64,000 bases of DNA, from the NCBI GenBank assembly GCA_020744425.1, contig JAGMUV010000010.1:806001-870000 (forward strand), in the 5' to 3' direction. This document shows positions 20,664 to 31,414 of the stretch, piece by piece. This DNA is from Dactylonectria macrodidyma. Taxonomy: Eukaryota; Ascomycota; Sordariomycetes; Hypocreales; Nectriaceae. The notes under the pieces were generated by a model. It worked only from the letters and a program-made list of their open reading frames with translations. It was not told the DNA's origin and searched no databases. Numbering within the stretch: the first letter of the stretch is position 1; each line of letters opens with the position of its first letter. The position numbers and the translations under genes are program-made.

Positions 20664-21603
20664 CCCTTTGCAGAAAGGAAAGGTGTTTCTTCTAGATGGG
20701 CTAGTCTTACCTTGAACGCGGCGGATGCTGACGACATTACCCTGTACACTACTTGAGAGGCTTTGCATGCCGCTCTCCCCGAGCCCATGCAACCGGTTCG
20801 ACGCACCTGTTGAAAGAGTCACTCAGCATCCGTAGTAGGGTAGTCAAGTTCAGGTGTCAGAAGCTTCCGCCAGTAGTCCAAAACAGTACAGCTACGCCAG
20901 ACTACCGGATCACTTCCTTAGTGCGATGGCTTGAGAAGACGAACGCTCCTCATACAGCATTAACTTTGATGCCCTAGCAATTCACCAAGTTGCGCTGCCG
21001 CGATTACCGTCTGCGCGGGCCACCGGCTATCTCAGGTCCTGATACTACGTGTAGTGTGGCGGGGCTGAGGGCCCCACTAGCTAGAGAATCCGGGACTTTT
21101 ATTGGCTGGCTGATCTGAATGCTAGTCTTGATAAGGCTATCGATAAGGATAACGGGAGTTGGTCTGAGATAAAAAAGCAGAGACTACCCAGACAGAGATA
21201 GAAATCAATCACCTTTTTGCCCAGTTCATTTTTAAGCTTTTGGAATTATTCTTAATGTCATTATGATGAGAACTGTCCGATTAAGTGGAATATCTAATTT
21301 ATTTCCCTGCCAGCTGCTTGACTGTAGCTCTGGCCCTCCTTTTATCTATTTGGTTTTGCTGGTCTTGTCCGACCTCGCTCTGCTACGTATCCCGCCTACC
21401 CTACGGCATCCGTCACGTCGGGTGGTGGTGTTGTTCTTGTCCCCCTACCCAACACAGTACTAAGGGGTTTAGTTAAAGGATTTAGTAAAGGAAGGTTCTG
21501 GGTTCTAAAGGAGGAGGGATAAGAGTCTATCTATAACTAGGTCAACTAATCAATCAAGTCCTTCATCATATGATAACTTAAGCAATATAAATATATATAA
21601 CTA
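20664..21603. other. Intergenic stretch between the two transposons
   Basis: About 940 bases. No coding family is recognised. The part from about 21540 is AT-rich, ending in the TATA-repeat sequence into which the MULE inserted. Both elements therefore landed within 1 kb of each other, as is typical of a transposon-tolerant patch. Confidence 0.5.
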
Positions 21604-21611
21604 TATAGAAA

Positions 21612-21655
21612 GAGTAGTGCTATTCGGGCTGTATGATATTGCTATCCGGGCTGTA
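21612..21655 (+). repeat. MULE left terminal inverted repeat
   Basis: 44 bases, identical in reverse complement to 24435-24478. It contains two spaced near-copies of CGGGCTGTA, which may be transposase-binding subrepeats. Preceded by TATAGAAA. Confidence 0.93.
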
Positions 21656-21856
21656 CCCAAAATACGCTTGCCTAAAGAGGGAAATTTATCACATGACTTC
21701 CAAAACGCTAGCCACATTAGGAAAGGCTTATAGTCACGTGATCACCCTCGCTTACAACACCCCGCGATATCGGATCGCAATTCCTAGGCCAACTTAGACC
21801 TTTTACTATCGCGTCGCCCCTCTGCTATTCCACACAACCATTTCTCACGAGTCACA

Positions 21857-24234
21857 ATGACTCAATCTCACGCTGAAGACGATGCCGTCAACGGCATCTT
21901 TTCCCTAGGTTCTCAAATCCCACCGCCGCCGCCGTCAGCGCAATTCTCGTCTCTGGATGACCTCGTCAAGTCTCTGCAAGACTTCTATCGCAAGAACGGC
22001 GCCGCCTTAGTGAAGAAGTCACCTGGTAACTATCGTGAGATTCATGGCGTTAGGCAGCCAACTTATATTCAACTGCGTTGTGACCGCGGTGACGCTCGTG
22101 AGTGTGAAGCTGCTGGTGTACGCAAATCCAGTACGCAAAAGGTCGACTGCCCGTTCAAGATCACAGCGTCAGCAACGCAAAAGCTCAACTATCTCTGGAC
22201 CTACCGAGTCGCGGTCTCTGATCATAACCACGGCCCGTCCCTCGACCCGTCCGCACACGTGATGCATCGCCGCCGCACACCAGAGCAGCTAGAAGTCGAG
22301 CGATCTCTTTTCAAGCACAAATCCCTCCCCGCCCGCGAGATGAGTGATATCATACGTGATGTGACGATCGAGCCGTCTTTCTTTCGACAAAAAGACATCT
22401 ATAATGACCGTCAGAAGCTGCGGCAGGCATCCCTCGGCGGCAAAACAGCGACGCAGGCGTGGATCGGCTCCCTCCAAGATCAGGGTCTCAAGCACCTCGT
22501 ACGGTATAGTGCTGACCGCAAAGTTGAGGCTGTTTTCTGGACTTATCCTTGGTGTGAGCTGATGTGGAAGAGGTTTCCAGAGGTTCTTGGTATGGACAAT
22601 ACATACAAGACTAATCGCTTTAAAATGTACCTTTTCCAGGTCACTGGCGTCACAGACCAAAAGTCTGTAGCTAACTTTGGCTTTGGCCTCATCAACTCCG
22701 AAAAAGAGGAAGGATTTCAGTGGCTTTGTGACCAAGTAGATGATTTCCGCCGTTTCCTTGGAATCCGAGTGCCTTCTGTTGTCATCACTGACAAGGAAAT
22801 AGCCCTAAAAAACGCCCTTTATGTGACCTTTCCAGACACGCAGCAGCAGTTGTGCGTCTTTCACATCAACGCCAACATCAAGGCTAAGATCGCAGCCCGT
22901 TGGAAGGACCCAAAAGACGCCGATGCTGATGAAGATACTGACGATGATGACGATGATGACGATTGTATGCCAACGCCTAGTCTCAGTGATCGACATCATG
23001 AAGCCCTCTATCGCGAGGCCAATGAAGGAACTTACGGCAATCGAGACTCAGCATCACCAGCACCGCCGCCTAGCACACAAGGTGAATTGACCCGCGAGAC
23101 GATGTTTTCCGCCTGGCACCGAGTCATCTATGCCGACCAAGTGAGTGACTTCAAGGCGGCTTGGGCCTCGATGAACGATGCATACAACCCACAGCAAAAG
23201 TCAATCCTTCGATACATCTCAAGGGAGTATATGCCTTGGCGGGAACAGTGGGCAAAGTGCTACATTTGCCGCTATCGTAACTTCGGCCAGAGGGTTAACA
23301 GCCCTGTTGAGACTGCTCACAAGGATGTGAAGTCATTCCTAGTCACCGGCACCGGTGACCTGCTTCACCTACACAAAGCTATCCAACAGATGTTGAAAAA
23401 GAAGCAGCGTGACTATGAGCAACAGGCAGCTAGAATGATGATGCGTCAGCGACGAGAATACATGGGCCGGGAATGGCTTGGTAAGGTTCCCTTACAAATA
23501 ACCTACGCTGCTGTCGATTTGCTTGTCAAGCAGCATCGATTTGCTGAGGCAGCTTTCCTATCACTCACGCAGCCGACCCCCGAGCCGTTGAGACCGTGTT
23601 CCGGCAACTTCACACAGCAATACGGTCTTCCCTGCAGTCACTATATCTACGACTTGCTGGTGACTAAAGAGCCGTTGTTAAAGGAAGTTATCCTGCCCCG
23701 CTGGTGGCTCCATAAACCTCTGGTAGGAATTACAGCTCTTAGTATGAGAAATCTACTAATTTCTATCTCTAGGACCTCGAAGAGCCACTTCTACTGATCC
23801 GCGACCCTGACGTTGTCGCTAACCTCCGCGGCCGACCTCGAATACCTGTGAATAAGAAGCTCACGATACCCTCATATCTACAAGCCAGTGTGACCTCGAG
23901 TCCCCAGCAACAGACCCAAAGCCAACAGACCCCCCGGCAGCCTCGCCAAAACCCACAGACGACCCGCCGGCTCAACCCAAGCGTACGGCGCACGCTGTCA
24001 CAGACCGAGCTTGTGGACACACCAAGCAGCCAACAGTCCCGAAAACTGTCAACGCCAAGATCACGAGGCCATACAAATACAAGGGGAAGAGGATCTAGAG
24101 GAGGACGAGGTAGAGGGAGGGGCGCCGGGGCCGTGGCCGCGGCTCCGGCCCGGTCACAGTCATCAGCGTCGTCAGCCGTTGAAGATGTCATTATCATTCC
24201 TGCTACGCAGCCGGAATATTATTCGGACCGATAG
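21857..24234 (+). CDS. MULE transposase with FAR1-type DNA-binding domain
   Basis: 775 aa from two exons, with a 50-base intron at 23723-23772 joining HKPL to DLEEPLLLIRDPD. Seen: an N-terminal FAR1/WRKY-GCM1-like domain (about residues 35-135, CPFKIT ... DHNHGPSLDP). The MULE catalytic core follows (about 235-345), with GMDNTYKTN carrying the first Asp, VVITDKEIALKNAL the second, and CVFHINANI. An Asp-rich insert lies near residue 355, then a SWIM-type zinc finger (FTQQYGLPCSH). The second exon has an AT-hook-like RGRPRIP and a Gly/Arg-rich tail. It cuts and pastes the element via the 44-bp ends. A start at 21857 follows a pyrimidine-rich leader. Confidence 0.92.
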
Positions 24235-24434
24235 AAATACTATTTTTCAGAAGAAACACCGGAAATGCGTTTTTTGAACGATTTGGTTGTAGCCGGGCTC
24301 GCGGGCTGTTGTGATGTGTTGACCTTGATTGAATTGGCCTGATGTTATTCACGTTCTTTGACTTACACTGTAATTTTGGTGTGGCGGGGAGCATTTGCCG
24401 AATGCGGTTGAAAATTACGTGGTCATGTGATCGA

Positions 24435-24478
24435 TACAGCCCGGATAGCAATATCATACAGCCCGAATAGCACTACTC
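24435..24478 (-). repeat. MULE right terminal inverted repeat
   Basis: Exact inverted copy of the left end; followed at 24479-24486 by TATAGAAA, the same eight bases that precede the left end. Confidence 0.93.
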
Positions 24479-24486
24479 TATAGAAA

Positions 24487-25335
24487 TGCGGCAATGAGGA
24501 ACGCGGCAGCGCAGAAATAAAAGTCTAAATAGCGGTTTTAATAGTAGCTATAAATTAATATATATTAATATTTAATTAATATTTATTTAAATATGTAATT
24601 AAGGACTAAAAGTAAAGCCTTTATATAATAGAGGTGTAGATACACCGGGTTGACACCGGGTGTGTTATAATTTTATCCGCCTCACTGTAGTAGCGAGATA
24701 GGCGCTTGGCTAACTGACTATCTGAAATCGGCCGTCTACATGATCCCCAAGGATTTCAAGGAAACTGCGACATCCCTCCGTGATCGCATCGGAATAGTAA
24801 TGAAGACACCCTTAGTAACTGCGCTTATAGAACTATGGAGTCCTTTTGCAGCCGTCGACATAAAGGCCCGGGTTGCAGCGCGCTTGCCCAGCGTTTTGCG
24901 GGCTCGCTTAATAGCCCTTGGTGATTCAATGGCTCCTTCACCTACAGACATGTAGAATTCCGTAAAAGTGTCAATGGTGGACGATAGGGCAGCAGTCAAC
25001 GAATCCCACCGCTTAGAGTCCATGTGATACTCTTTGGACCGATACCTTATGTAGCAGAACGTCAAATCAGTTAAAGACGGAAAACACACCGTATCTGTTT
25101 TGCAAAACAAACTTCTGGTCGAATTGCAGACTTTCTTATTACGCCTCCTGCGAGAAGAGCACTCAGAGCTGTGTCCGAGAGGTTAACTTTTGTGTTACTG
25201 TGAGAAGATTCTACTTGTCCTTGCCATCTCGCCAAAGCATGCTCAGAAGGAGAATTAAAGGCGTTTGAGTTCCAGGGAGTTTCATTATTGTACACAGGAC
25301 CCATCCATAGACTGATCTTGATCTCAGATGTCCGC
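24487..25335 (-). other. AT-rich spacer and a possible glycosyltransferase C-terminal fragment
   Basis: The first 150 bases are AT-rich. A minus-strand ORF at 24736-25110 ends in ATRAFMSTAAKGLHSSIS and TKGVFITIPM. The pattern of small-residue helices followed by a GVF-I-IP strand resembles the tail of fungal sterol/GT28 UDP-glycosyltransferases, but the upstream catalytic part is missing. If real it is a remnant. The remaining bases to the permease stop show nothing. Confidence 0.3.
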
Positions 25336-27186
25336 CTAGCCACTTGCTGGTGGTCCGGTATAGTGATGACGACCCCATGCAAAATACCAGCCGACAGATA
25401 TCACAGTGGCCGCAATGAAGACGACTGGGGCATAGTTGACTGATGCGGCGGTCACCGGGAGAGGCGACGGCATACAAAACAGCGGTACGGCTAGAATGGA
25501 CCACCCTGTGGCTGGTCAGCAAGAGACCCTCACATTGTTGAGAAATATGTCATTACCCATAGTCAAAACGTTACACACATAGCCCAGCCTCCCAAGGCCA
25601 AATTTAGCTTTCTGGAGGTGCTTTCGGTTGGTCATGAGACTGATGGCGACTGGCGTGGCGTATGAACACGTCAGGCAAATAACACCGACTCCAGAGAAAG
25701 CACTAAAAGCTGTATTGGAGCCAAAATAAAGAAGTCCAAGCAGAAGTTCAAGAACCATGAGGAGCATCATGGCATTCAACGGAATTTTCAGCCTCGTGTC
25801 GATTTGACTCCACCACTTTGAACCAGGGAGAGCGCCATCTCGAGCGATTGCCCAGGTGCACCGAGATGAAGCAGTCGTGCAACCAACCCCGCAGATGATG
25901 CCGAGCATGACGAGAGGTAATAGAAGAGCGAGTGAGCCACCTGACGAGCCAACAGCGCTCTTGATGATGGCTGGGGTAGGTTGCCCTGCGGAAGTTGCCA
26001 ACAGTGTTGGGATATCGGGTAGGACGAACACAAGAGGAATCAAGAACAGGAGGCCGGCGAATGTATTGATGCAAGCTGTGGCAACCATTGCGTTTGGGAC
26101 CTGAGTAGTTGGCTGACGCACTTCTTCGCACATCCTGTCCTTAGGTTAGCCCGGGCTTTCGGTTGATCGTGCATGGAGGGAAAAGAACGTACGAGAGGAT
26201 CATGCCAGTCGAGGACGTGGCATAACCAGCGTGCATCAGGCCAATGCAGAAAGACCAAACATCGGGCCATCCTGAGTCGTTTTCGAAGTGGCCGAAAACG
26301 TAGCTGGCAGAGTGCCGTCCCTCCTTTGCAACAACAAGAATGGATATGGTGATGGCGAAGACGCCCGCGAATGTCCAGAAAACGGCTGCAGCCTAAGGTC
26401 TCATTAGTACCACCTTCTTTCCGAGATAAACCTGAGAACCCTCTGGGACGACTTACATCAATCCAGGGAAGCCAACGGTTTCCCAAGGATGAGATCATGT
26501 TGCAAAGTAACGTGATGGCAGCAAAGAGGAGAAAGATTTGGTAGGGTTTGCTGGGGAAAATTCCTACGCCTGGCTCCGACTCAAAAACATTGAGGCACGC
26601 AGCGAAGAAGGAGGCCGTGCCAAAATTAACAGAGAGCGTAATCGACATATTCCCGACAACGTAGAGCCAACCACATATCCAGCTGGCGACAGACCGGTAG
26701 TTCGGGGGTGTAAGCATCGCGGTTTGGTAGTACACACCTAGCATGGCGGTCAACCACAGAGTCAGCCTTACAAATTTGGTACGGTAACTCCACGGGAAAG
26801 GGCTACATACCGCCAGCAGTAGGGTAAACACTGGTGATCTCGCCAAGAGAGGCGGCGACGCAAACAACGAGCAGGGCGACTAGAAGCCAGCCCCAAATAA
26901 TGTTGACAGGACCACCCCCGGTGAGAGGGTAGTTCAATGTCGTTGCGAGGCCGTAAGGGTTCGCCGCCAAAATGAAAGCCATAAACGTGACGTGGGCTGT
27001 CGACCGGTTGCGCTGTAGCTCTGGGTGATAGCCGAGATTTTCTATCACCTTGTCGGCAGTGATCTCGCCGGCTATGTTGGTGCTCTCACGTTTGTCGTCG
27101 GAACCATTGTTGCTCTCCGTGAACGTTCCATGGCTCTCTGTGACGGAGTGGAGGGCCCCTGGATCTTGTGGTATGACGGTAGCCAT
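25336..27186 (-). CDS. Amino-acid/GABA/choline-type permease (APC superfamily)
   Basis: Plasma-membrane permease of about 520 aa with twelve hydrophobic segments, importing an amino acid, GABA or choline with protons. Seen: a hydrophilic N-tail with VIENLGYHPELQRNRS, NYPLTGGGPVNIIWGW (TM2), LGEITSVYPTAGG, CGWLYVVGNMS, GYATSSTGMIL and the conserved SMCEEVRQPTTQVPNAM loop after TM6, followed by ARDGALPGSKWWSQ. Introns fit near 26739-26803, 26394-26457, 26138-26194 and 25499-25556. The last exon gives WSILAVPLF and then NYAPVVFIAATV before TAG at 25336-25338. The start at 27186 (MATVIPQD) was chosen over an earlier Met at 27234 because the longer N-tail has no family match. Confidence 0.87.
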
Positions 27187-28017
27187 ATTTTTTCTAGGGG
27201 AAAACAAAACGATGCGGGCAAGTTCGGCACGCATTCACCACGTTTTCCCTCTGGCACAACGACTTTCCCAGAAAATAAGCAGAAGGAATTATCTACAAGT
27301 TTCCTGTATTCACCAGCTAGATGCGTCTGCTCTGACTTGGAGAAAAAAAAATCTGCGTTAGCCCCGACATGCAGTCGCGGGAGGCTTAGAAAAGATGCCT
27401 GGTCACAACTTGGCGCGAAACTGATTTCCCAAAAGTGGTAGGTTGGGCCGATATGATCTTGAAGCTTCGGCTGTGAGTGTGGTCAGGAACTAAGACTGGC
27501 GTTCATTGACGGCAAAATTTACCCATCTGGTCAGTAGTCAGAGCTCGGTACCCCAAGTCTCGATTGCTCTGGAGCGTCATTGTCCAACCAAGGAAGCAAC
27601 GCTTTGTCGTGGTTGACAACATCCTTGATGCCCTGGAGCCTGGGTACATGGGCTGGGTCCGCTAAGTGTCATCAGAACCGTCATTTCACACAACACTGCC
27701 AAGGAAGAATGCAAGGTGCCTTTGACTGTGGGGTCCATCGCTTTGTAAATGCTAGCCGAAACAAAGTGACTAACCTACTGGGTACCTAGTGAGTGTATGG
27801 GACGCGTGACAAAGCTCGTACCCGGGTTGTCCATGCTGAAATGGGCAGGTTGGGGCGATATCGGCGCTAACCCAGAGCGGCCACTTTTAGGCGATGCTCC
27901 CTGGGTTGCTCCCTGGGTTGTTATCGGAGATTGAGGAGATGTCCCCTCCACTGTGGCTATTCGGGAGGCTTTCTATCCGAGTGTAGTTCCTGCTTGTCCT
28001 ATCCGTACTCAGATGCG
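27187..28017. other. Gene-free stretch upstream of the permease
   Basis: About 830 bases holding the permease promoter. Short ORFs are unsupported and nothing else is recognised. Confidence 0.45.
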
Positions 28018-28202
28018 CATTGCTCACAGCACGAAAGCTAGTCCACGTCATCAGTAGCCTGGAACCCAGGCTGGCCTTCAGGCTCGATGCGGCCACAGGT
28101 CCTCCGCTCTTTGACAGTCCAACGAGACTATACCCTCGTTTCATCGTTTCTCTCTTAGTCTGCCCCCAGACAAATTGGCATAGCAGGAAAAGTCTTCCCA
28201 CG
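28018..28202 (+). repeat. Degenerate inverted copy of the Zn2Cys6 gene's promoter and 5' end
   Basis: This plus-strand segment aligns base for base with the minus strand of about 33250-33445, i.e. the last 150 bases of the promoter and first 40 coding bases of the regulator. Shared blocks include TTCAGGCTCGAT and GGTCCTC in the leader. The coding part matches AAACCGGCACAGCGGGACAA in the intact gene against AAATTGGCATAGCAGGAAAA here. The start codon is lost and most differences in that coding block are C-to-T or G-to-A. Similarity ends at about 28202. Confidence 0.7.
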
Positions 28203-29644
28203 CCATATCCTTTCATATGGTTGTGCTCACGGAAACTCACTTGTGAAAATGGATGGCTGGGATTGGGTATCTACTATATTCTGAAGGGACTGTATAGCCA
28301 AGCGTACAACAGAAAGTAGATGATATGTTCGTTACATATCGTTCGTTACATACCGTTCTGGTCAATTTCTCTTTGTGTTTTTCTTCATCAAGGCTCACTC
28401 ACACCCTCTACACCCAGATGTTTGTATTGGCCTCGCTCTCAGCGAGCGAGATTCGAGCTACCAGTTACATAGACCTGCTAAGGAAAGTTCCATGTACGTG
28501 TACCGTATTAACCCCAGCATTCGCTACTATCTTTGGTTCTTGCTCTTCAGGGTCTCAGACGTTGAACTTCGACGTTGGCAGCGTGCTGCTTCGTATATCT
28601 AGGGCTCTCTGAAGCAGCCCCTGCATGACTCCGGCAGTTTTCGGGTTGAGTGGCCCGTCCGGGGTAAATAAAGATTCCACCCCGAATGAGTGCTCATATT
28701 CTCTACAACTCAGGACACGCAGATAATCTGATTCCCCGTGTAGACAAAAGATCCATTTAAGCGTTCACTTAGCATCAAAGGGACTCATACAACATGATAG
28801 CGACACCCTATACTGCCTCTTCCAGAGCATTCAATGGTTCTCACCCTCCTCTCCCAAAGCATTACAGCTTCATCATTATAATACTGAACCGCCGTCTTGA
28901 GGCGTGGTTCATCTTGTTTGAATGTCTTCTCGAAGGCCGTAACCTGGTTACAATTGTCTCGTTTGAAAGCTTGCCATGTGTTAAACGTGATTTTGGCGAG
29001 AAATTATTCCGCCATTGCTTCCTCAGAATGCGTCGGTGGCTTGGGGGATTTGAAAAGATCCTTCGCCGTATCACCTGTGAACTCCATGGACATGAGGCTA
29101 GGTTCATGTATGAGTCGGAACCGTTCAAGTACTTGATCAGGTCATGGCCAAAAGAGGTCGGGTTAGCACCCAGGCTGACCGCCTCCTTCAGCCAGTCGTG
29201 ATTCTCGAAGACCATGTCGAAGAAATTTCGTGCTCGTCTGTCCATGTTGAGGTGGGACATTAACAGTACGCGTTTCCTCGTGATTGGATGAGAAGTGTGA
29301 CCACGTACATGTTTCCGGCAATGTTGAGACTCTCTGTGTTAAATATGCACCTCAGATCCCAAAGCTGGGGCATATCGGCCTAGTCTCTTCATATGTTCGA
29401 ATCTGGGCCTTGATCAGGGTCTTTGTCATGCGCATCTGCCAAAATTCAAGGGGCTCGGAAGGGGACCCAGAGGCTGCCAACAGCTCACGTACCTCGCCCC
29501 AGTACTGTATACGACATCGCCTAGAGTCACATGGACCATTTTGGGGCATCTTGCAACGACTATGTGCCTGATATCTCGATTACTTGGCCTTTAACATCTG
29601 TACTTTACTGTAGTTGCCCATACTTTATCACTCAAGGCATATCC
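28203..29644 (-). other. Decayed region with unrecognised minus-strand fragments
   Basis: Two minus-strand ORFs, 29352-29549 (with GEVRELLAASGSPSEPLEFW) and 28862-29260 (with RARNFFDMVFENHDWLKEAV and DLIKYLNGSDSYMN), have gene-like composition. They could be exons of one broken gene, since a readable stretch between them gives ESLNIAGNMYVV in another frame. The family was not recognised. A plus-strand ORF at 28375-28602 ending RRWQRAASYI is equally unplaced. No full gene can be assembled. Confidence 0.3.
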
Positions 29645-29905
29645 TATGGAGGTTTACCCCCTATACACTGTGCGGTCGGGGCTTGTCGATTACATATATT
29701 TCGACCCCTATCACCCCCATTGTTAGAAACCAGGTCAACCCAATTGCCATGCGGGCAATCTCGTGAAGTACTATATCGTCTTCTGTTGCATATTTGCCGT
29801 ACTTTTTTTCATAATGTGGCTCCTTTTCCTTGAAACAAAGGGCTACACTCTGGAGGAAATCACAAATCTTAGAGGGCAAGCAGCAGAGAGACGAGAAGCT
29901 TGCTG
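29645..29905 (+). pseudogene. Remnant of an MFS sugar transporter (C-terminal part)
   Basis: Three plus-strand frames together give the end of a sugar porter: EVYPLYTVRS (family E-x-x-P-x-x-R), then VRNQVNPIAMRAIS, then KYYIVFC and FFIMWLLFLETKGYTLEEI with a stop after RREAC near 29905. The ETKG motif is the hallmark of the family. At least two single-base shifts separate the pieces, and no upstream portion with the other membrane segments is found, so the gene is dead and truncated. Confidence 0.72.
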
Positions 29906-31414
29906 ACCAGGCGGCGGTGGAGAAGAAACTGGGAAACACTAAGACCACCCAGGTCGAAGTTGCGGTTTAGGATCTCGAGAGAGGTTTGTGAGGCATCTCC
30001 GTCAGTCTGTTCCGCTTGAGGTCGCGGCTATCGTAGCTATCGCTGACGCAGCTGACCATAAACGCCTCGCAACCGAGCCGTGATAAATTGACCCGATCGC
30101 GGTTGCTGAGCCAGGCCAATTAGTCCTCAATCTTGGGGGAGGGGGAGGAGTTCTGATATCTTGAACTGTTCGAAGTTCTCGCAATAGGTCCCTATAGCAG
30201 GCAAGGGAGCCTTGCAGAATGGCGTGTGATGGTGGTCTTGACAGGCGATCACGACCTCGTTCGTTGGCTCAAATGGACCGATGACAGTCCTTACGATAGT
30301 AGGGGCTTGAACTGGCTGAATTGATTGAGATGTCTGATGGAAGGAAGAGAATCAGGCCCAGTTCCTGAGGCCGGCTAGTAGGTCATTTATTTATCTAGAT
30401 TTAAGCTTCCTAGACGGAAAAGCTTGATCTTTGGCAACCGTGAAGCATTGTGGCTTAAAACGCTTGAGTTGTAAAGAAAACTGTATGTGTTTTTTTTTAC
30501 TTTGTGCCAGCAGCAGCTCGCTCTCAATGGAGCGGATAGCCGTAAATACGTTACGCTTGCGGTCCTGGTGGTACTGAATCGGTGATTAACTTGGCAGCCA
30601 TGTTGCATAGACAAAACCAGTCCCTTTTTGCCCGAGACGAAACACAGAGCTGATACCCTGGGTTCGGATGGGAACAAGATTCTCTAGCGAACGACCGTAT
30701 TTGCCGAAGATGGGTAAAGGAAAGATCCTGGTCATGCCGCGTTCCTTCAACGATGCGGAGAGGTTAAGATGCAACCGCAAGACGACCCCGAGCGTCACCA
30801 TGATGGACAGTTCAGAGACACTGCAGCTCCTCTGAAATAAAGTAGATGGAGACGTCGATGAGGCCGCCGCCGCAGCCCTCGTCGGTGCCCTGAGCTTCCT
30901 TCCGCTCGCCGCGACCCAGGCTGTCGCGTACATCAACGGACGTTTGCTCCATGTATCGGTCCATCGGCATCTGGACTAGTTTCGGAAGAGCGAGAGTCTG
31001 AGCGGCAGCCTCCAGGACAACGATGTCATTGGTCTTCGACGGCACCAGAGTCCCCATCTGGACAGCGCATCTCAGGGAGATTGTACCCAGGTCGTAACAT
31101 GGGTCTGCGCCGCCCCAATTGGCACAACATCACCCACGCTGTTTGAGTAATAGTTAAAAGGGATAGGTATCTGTAACCTCAGGTTTAGCAATACGTGAAC
31201 GGTAGTGTCGAAAGGTCGGAGTTATCTACCTGCGTGCAAATACTAGGTACCATCCGCAAATGATGTATTACTATGACGGGTTTAGAAGCTTATACATCCA
31301 GTACAGTGTACCTGTTTATTTCCTCAGCATATGGGCTCCGACGATATTCTTGCTGGCCATTTGTAAATGAGCTAACAGCCGACCTCAGGTCTTGATCAAA
31401 AGCCAGAGACATAT
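29906..31414. other. Gene-poor stretch, unrecognised ORFs only
   Basis: About 1.5 kb. Overlapping minus-strand ORFs at 30586-30936 and 30812-31057 have no family features that I recognise, and neither is long. The region holds no clear repeat or RNA gene. It includes the 3' flank of the Zn2Cys6 gene. Confidence 0.4.

Larger units (their letters stand above)
21612..24478 (+). mobile_element. Complete Mutator-like (MULE) DNA transposon
   Basis: A 2,867-bp element. Its ends are exact 44-bp inverted repeats (21612-21655 and 24435-24478, beginning GAGTAGTGCTATTCGGGCTG on each side), flanked by the 8-bp direct duplication TATAGAAA (21604-21611 and 24479-24486). Mutator elements make 8-11 bp duplications. 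It encodes one spliced FAR1/MULE-type transposase with no broken frame. Exact ends, exact duplication and an open transposase make this a probably autonomous, recent copy. Confidence 0.95.

Noticed and set aside
30586..31057. Two overlapping minus-strand ORFs
   Set aside because: No family pattern, no convincing intron, and Ala/Arg-rich bias in one of them; left unannotated as genes.
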